DNA from: Desulfoprunum sp.
GTDB taxonomy: Bacteria > Desulfobacterota > Desulfobulbia > Desulfobulbales > Desulfocapsaceae
Direction of reading: 5' to 3'
DNA length: 8,713 nt
Assembly: GCA_030696435.1 (NCBI GenBank)
Contig: JAUYSF010000361.1
Location: forward strand, 1-8,713
Shown here: positions 5,728 to 8,713 of the stretch, piece after piece
Position numbering within the stretch: position 1 is the stretch's first letter
Layout: each line of letters starts with the position of its first letter
The notes under the pieces: model-generated
The model's input: the letters and a program-made list of their open reading frames with translations, nothing else
What the model was told of the DNA's origin: nothing
Databases searched by the model: none
Position numbers and translations under genes: made by a program

Positions 5728-7359
5728 ATGACAATAAAAGACAATGATCCGGATGCAACCAGCCTGGAGATGCTGCAGCTCCTGGAAGAGATGAACAGTC
5801 TCCGGGCACAGGCCCTGGAGGCGAAACACCAATGGGAAAGCACCTTTGACTCCATCAGCGATGCGGTTTTTCTCGTTGATACGGAGAACCGCATCAGCAA
5901 GCACAACAAGGCCACCGAGATTCTGCTGGGCAAAGAGGCCTCGGAGATTGATGGACAGCTGTGTTTTGAGGTGGTGCACGGCACAAATGCCCCGATCCCT
6001 CTCTGCCCCAGGCAACACATAAAAGAGCCTACGCGCCGGGAAAATTTCGTCATTGAGCGCAATGGCCGCTGGATTGCCATGGCGGTAGACCCCATCTTCA
6101 ATCAGGACCAGAGTATCACCGGGGCAGTACATGTCCTGACGGATATTACCGAGCGCAAGCAGGCAGATGAAGCGCTCAAAGAGAGCGAGGCCCGTTATCA
6201 CCGTATCACGGAAGGTCTCGTGGATTATCACTATACCGTGCATATCAAGAACGGCCACACCATCGGATCGAGCCAAAGCCCAGCCTGTGAGGTGGTGACA
6301 GGTTATACGCCGGAGGAATTTGCCGCCGAGCCCTATCTCTGGATTCGCATGGTCGCACCAGAGGATCGCGACCTGGTCCGAGAACGCGTGCAACAGGTAC
6401 TGGCCGGTAAGGACATCCCGCCCATTGAGCATCGCATATACCGCAAAGACGGAGAGATGCGCTGGGTGTGCGACACAACCATCTTGCAAAAAGACGCCTC
6501 CGGCACCTTACTGTCCTACGACGGTGTCATTAAAGATATCACCGAACGCAAAGAGGCGGAGGCGGAAAAAGCTGAACTCGTCGACCAAAACCGGCAGCTC
6601 CAGAAGGCCCAAAGCCTCGGGCGTATGGCCGGAGCCATTGCCCACCACTTCAACAATAAACTGCAGGCCGTGACCGGAAATCTGGAGATGGCCATGGACG
6701 ATCTGGCACAGGGCAAAAATCCGGCCACTTTCTTGTCACTGGCCATGCAGGCCGCCCACAAGGCCGCAGAGGTGAGTACGCAGATGCTGACCTACCTCGG
6801 GCAAACGCTCAGTAAACATGAACTGATCGATCTCTCCCAGATCTTACAAAAAAGTCTGCCCTTGCTGAAGGCTATCATGCCGAAAAACGTCTTCCTGAAA
6901 ACCGAGCTGCCCTCTCCCGGTCCACTCATTCAGGCAAATGAAAACCAGATGCAGCAGATTCTCGCCAACCTGCTGACCAACGCCAGAGAAGCCTTTGCCA
7001 AACAAGATGGAATTATTCACCTTTCCGTGCACACGGTTTCAGCGACAGAGATCCCCAAAGATCACCGTTTCCCCCTGGACTGGCAGGCTCAGAACCAGCT
7101 CTACGCCTGCCTGGAAATAGCAGACAGCGGTTGCGGCATCAGCCACGCGGACATCGAAAAAATCTTTGATCCGTTTTTCTCCAGCAAATTCACGGGCCGA
7201 GGCCTGGGCCTGCCTGTTGTTCTCGGCATTGCCAGGGCTCATGGCGGGGTGGTCACGGTGGTAAGCGAGTCGGACAAAGGGAGTATTTTCAGGGTGTTTC
7301 TGCCGATAGCCGGCCAAGAGTTCCTCGCGCAAGAGACATGTAATTCCACATCAAGATGA
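5728..7359 (+). CDS. Cytoplasmic orphan PAS-PAS sensor histidine kinase
   Basis: This 543-residue two-component sensor kinase autophosphorylates on His and would pass phosphate to a response regulator. The start ATG 5728 follows AAGAGGG (5715-5721) at 6 nt. Domains: an N-terminal helix (about 10-36); PAS1 (about 37-145, ending 'LTDITERK'); PAS2 (about 152-276, with 'YTPEEF', 'YRKDGEMRWV' and 'IKDITERKEAE'); a dimerisation helix with the H-box 'AHHFNN' (His306 the likely phospho-acceptor); and an HATPase_c domain. The latter has the N-box around Asn414/Asn418 (NLLTNAREAF), the G1 box DSGCGI (466-471), the F-box FDPFFSSK (480-487) and the G2 box GRGLGL (490-495). All catalytic boxes are intact. 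No transmembrane segment or signal peptide is present, so it senses an internal signal. PAS1 carries 'CFEVVHGT...CP' with Cys79 and Cys93. The NtrB-like kinases I know usually have His-Asp where this has His-His. There is no receiver domain and no response regulator in the window. It is divergent from the CsgG cluster, so it could regulate it, but this is only positional. Confidence 0.93.
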   Translation: MTIKDNDPDATSLEMLQLLEEMNSLRAQALEAKHQWESTFDSISDAVFLVDTENRISKHNKATEILLGKEASEIDGQLCFEVVHGTNAPIPLCPRQHIKEPTRRENFVIERNGRWIAMAVDPIFNQDQSITGAVHVLTDITERKQADEALKESEARYHRITEGLVDYHYTVHIKNGHTIGSSQSPACEVVTGYTPEEFAAEPYLWIRMVAPEDRDLVRERVQQVLAGKDIPPIEHRIYRKDGEMRWVCDTTILQKDASGTLLSYDGVIKDITERKEAEAEKAELVDQNRQLQKAQSLGRMAGAIAHHFNNKLQAVTGNLEMAMDDLAQGKNPATFLSLAMQAAHKAAEVSTQMLTYLGQTLSKHELIDLSQILQKSLPLLKAIMPKNVFLKTELPSPGPLIQANENQMQQILANLLTNAREAFAKQDGIIHLSVHTVSATEIPKDHRFPLDWQAQNQLYACLEIADSGCGISHADIEKIFDPFFSSKFTGRGLGLPVVLGIARAHGGVVTVVSESDKGSIFRVFLPIAGQEFLAQETCNSTSR

Positions 7360-7559
7360 GAACGCGAAGGCAAGCGAGCAGCGACGAGAAGACGGCGGAG
7401 GGGAGAATCTATAACTTTCGGGAAAAATTCCTTGTAAGATGAAAATGCCGGAAACAGCAAGAATCCGATAGCGATTTCGATACCGATTTCGATACCCAAA
7501 AGAACGCATAAACCGGATGAGCCCTAAATAGTTACGATTTGGAATTGGAATACGACACA
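7360..7559. other. Spacer between kinase and DUF882 genes
   Basis: This 200-nt spacer holds the 6-bp-periodic repeat and no convincing gene, terminator hairpin or promoter. The purine-rich start (7360-7405) does not form an obvious stem. Confidence 0.5.
7466..7495. repeat. 6-bp-periodic repeat (cgatag/cgattt/cgatac units)
   Basis: Five consecutive 6-bp units read cgatag, cgattt, cgatac, cgattt, cgatac. The last 24 bp are two exact copies of the 12-mer cgatttcgatac (7472-7483, 7484-7495). It lies in the spacer between the kinase and the DUF882 gene. Similar GATTTCGATACC-type runs are, in my recollection, scattered in Desulfobacterota intergenic DNA. No function is known to me. Confidence 0.75.
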
Positions 7560-8513
7560 ATGACTCAGATATTCATCGCGCGGACAGCATTTCTGGTTTT
7601 TCTCATGGCTATCCTGGCCTTTTCCGGCGGGCAGTGCGGAGCCGGCCAGGATTCCGGCCGGTTCTTCTGGATGGGCAGCGGCACTCTCCATCTGAAAAAT
7701 CTGCACAACAACAAAGAGGTGCGGGTCGATCTGCTCAAGCGGGATGGTTCGCTCAACGATACGGCATTTAATGAAGTTGACCGGCTTTTCGGTTTCCCGA
7801 CCAGGGAGAAGGCTGAGCATATATCCCCCCGACTTCTTTTTATGCTCAGTTATTTTGCAGATCGTCTGGCACCGGGCAAGATGATCAACATCGAGTCCGG
7901 CTACCGCAGTCCGGACTACAACGACAAAATCCGCCAAAAAGGCGCTAATGCCGCCAGAACCAGCGCCCATATTGACGGCATGGCCCTCGATTTCTGGATT
8001 GAAGGTGTTGACGGCAAGGGACTCTGGCAGACAGTCAGAGAAAAGGAGTGCTGCGGGGTTGGTCACTACGGCGGCAAAAGCATCCATCTCGATGCCGGCC
8101 GACCGCGTTTCTGGGAAGCGGCGACATCGGGGACCAAGAGCAAGGAACCTGACTACAACCGCCATATCTATCTGTCGACCGATTACGACCGTTACAGGCC
8201 GGGGGCTCGTGTACGCCTGTCACTCTCGGGAATCAGCACCTTCGGTTTCGGGGTCAAACCAACGGCTCGGCTCTCTACTGCGCTCGATCCCGAGAAGCCG
8301 GTTGCCCAGGTACAGATTGAAACGGCTGACACATCCGACTGCATCATGCTCACCGACCGCAAGGCTTCGCGGTTTTTGTACATTGCAATTCCTGCCGGGC
8401 TACCCACCGGGCGATTCAAGGCCCAACTCGAGTTCTGTGAGAGGCCTTTCAGCCAAATGCCCTCAGAGGTACTCTCCAATGAAATTGAACTTGCCGGACA
8501 GACAGAAGATTGA
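7560..8513 (+). CDS. Exported DUF882/YcbK-type M15-like peptidase with extra C-terminal domain
   Basis: This 317-residue protein starts at ATG 7560. The frame extends to a TTG at 7539, but the ATG gives a clean signal peptide (hydrophobic core 9-21; cleavage near QCGA-G at 29). The ribosome site is weak (GGA about 10 nt upstream). Residues about 41-185 match the DUF882 (YcbK-like) family related to M15 D-Ala-D-Ala metallopeptidases: 'GSLNDTAFNEVDRLF', 'SGYRSPDYN' (113-121), 'SAHIDGMALDF' (135-145) and 'GVGHYGGKSIHLDAGRPRFW' (166-185). The expected zinc ligands His137, Asp144 and His176 are present, so it is probably catalytic on peptidoglycan stem peptides in the periplasm. Residues about 200-317 form an additional beta-rich region ('RYRPGARVRLSLSG', 'PTGRFKAQLEFC') beyond the usual short family length, which I cannot assign. 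It is 200 nt after the kinase gene and convergent with the gene at the right edge. The DUF882 identity is strong; activity is inferred from conserved residues. Confidence 0.9.
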   Translation: MTQIFIARTAFLVFLMAILAFSGGQCGAGQDSGRFFWMGSGTLHLKNLHNNKEVRVDLLKRDGSLNDTAFNEVDRLFGFPTREKAEHISPRLLFMLSYFADRLAPGKMINIESGYRSPDYNDKIRQKGANAARTSAHIDGMALDFWIEGVDGKGLWQTVREKECCGVGHYGGKSIHLDAGRPRFWEAATSGTKSKEPDYNRHIYLSTDYDRYRPGARVRLSLSGISTFGFGVKPTARLSTALDPEKPVAQVQIETADTSDCIMLTDRKASRFLYIAIPAGLPTGRFKAQLEFCERPFSQMPSEVLSNEIELAGQTED

Positions 8514-8587
8514 TATCACAACCAATTCCACGAAAGCAGTCCAACATAATGATCGCTTATTTTCTACTGACGGCCATATGCCTATTG

Positions 8588-8713
8588 CTAACGGTACTGT
8601 TTGCTTGATTCAATCACCCGCCCTGTTGGAAAATTGGAAAAAGAATCCTCTATCACCTGGCCGTCTATTGCCGTTGCACGAAGGATAAACGGGCCTTCTC
8701 CAAAACCTCCATC
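8588..8713 (-). CDS. C-terminal 41 residues of a probable expansin-like (EXLX1-type) protein, cut by the window edge
   Basis: The minus-strand frame is open from 8713 to a TAG at 8590-8588. It reads as a convincing protein end: 'GEGPFILRATAIDG', then 'QVIEDSF', a Pro-Thr-Gly turn, and 'VIESSKQYR' at the terminus. The pattern G-x2-x2-R-x-T-x-I-x-G-x-V-x2-D...V...Q-aromatic matches the end of bacterial expansins such as B. subtilis YoaJ (EXLX1), as I remember that sequence. Expansin-like proteins are secreted and loosen or bind cellulose and peptidoglycan without hydrolysis. The frame is convergent with the DUF882 gene, with 74 bp between the stops and no clear terminator hairpin. If correct, two wall-acting proteins are neighbours. 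Only the tail is visible, so the family call is tentative; that this is a real coding frame is more certain. Confidence 0.6.
   Translation of the reverse strand, partial: DGGFGEGPFILRATAIDGQVIEDSFSNFPTGRVIESSKQYR

Noticed and set aside
5689..6489. A 266-codon minus-strand frame opposite the histidine kinase.
   Set aside because: It is antisense to PAS domains with clear family motifs and shows no domain or ribosome site of its own.
7948..8688. A 246-codon plus-strand frame overlapping the DUF882 gene.
   Set aside because: It is rich in Arg, Ser and Pro in an out-of-frame pattern. The overlapping frame has a signal peptide and conserved zinc ligands.
8550..8713. A plus-strand frame with 19 hydrophobic codons from ATG 8550, an in-frame TGA at 8607-8609, then open to the edge: a possible selenoprotein or broken membrane gene.
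   Set aside because: There is no Shine-Dalgarno and no convincing SECIS hairpin after the TGA. The opposite strand of 8588-8713 encodes a much more protein-like expansin-type tail.
1..8713. Possible CRISPR array, tRNA/rRNA, transposase or phage genes.
   Set aside because: I saw no regularly spaced direct repeats, no recognisable structural RNA and no mobile-element protein on reading either strand.

Overview
The window looks like chromosomal DNA of a Gram-negative bacterium, probably a member of the Desulfobacterota (former Deltaproteobacteria). This is inference. It rests on two outer-membrane-type CsgG proteins, one with a lipobox, a PAS/PAS histidine kinase with an 'AHHFNN' H-box, Dickkopf-like Cys repeats in a large secreted protein, and short intergenic repeats that resemble ones I recall from that group. 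There is no rRNA, tRNA, transposase or CRISPR array.

Region 1 (1-5232, minus strand) is a four-gene, co-directional cluster whose members all carry export signals. In order of transcription they are: a CsgG-family lipoprotein (5232-4459); a 939-residue modular exported protein with coiled coils, beta-sandwich-like segments, a Pro-rich linker, a Gly/Ser linker, three identical-spacing Cys repeats, a Big-like domain and a C-terminal 'DHG...DGD...NEGT' domain (4424-1605); a second CsgG-family protein without a lipobox (1444-743); and a signal-peptide-bearing beta-sandwich protein cut by the left window edge (698 to <1). CsgG is the outer-membrane pore of the curli (type VIII) pathway. No CsgA/B amyloid repeats, CsgE or CsgF are visible. 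The cluster therefore suggests a CsgG-based surface-protein export or assembly unit with a different client, which is the most interesting content here.

Region 2 (5233-5727) is a divergent intergenic region. It holds a candidate sigma70 promoter on each strand, an approximately 86-bp element with inverted ends (a MITE-like repeat whose right end recurs near 1531-1549), and an AT-rich stretch with palindromes.

Region 3 (5728-7359, plus) encodes a soluble orphan histidine kinase with two PAS domains. No response regulator is present in the window.

Region 4 (7360-8713) has a short spacer with a 6-bp-periodic repeat, then an exported DUF882/M15-like (YcbK-type) peptidoglycan peptidase candidate (7560-8513, plus). 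Convergent with it, at the right edge, is the last 41 codons of a minus-strand gene whose C-terminus resembles bacterial expansin-like (EXLX1) proteins. If so, this end of the window pairs two cell-wall-acting proteins next to a surface-protein export cluster.
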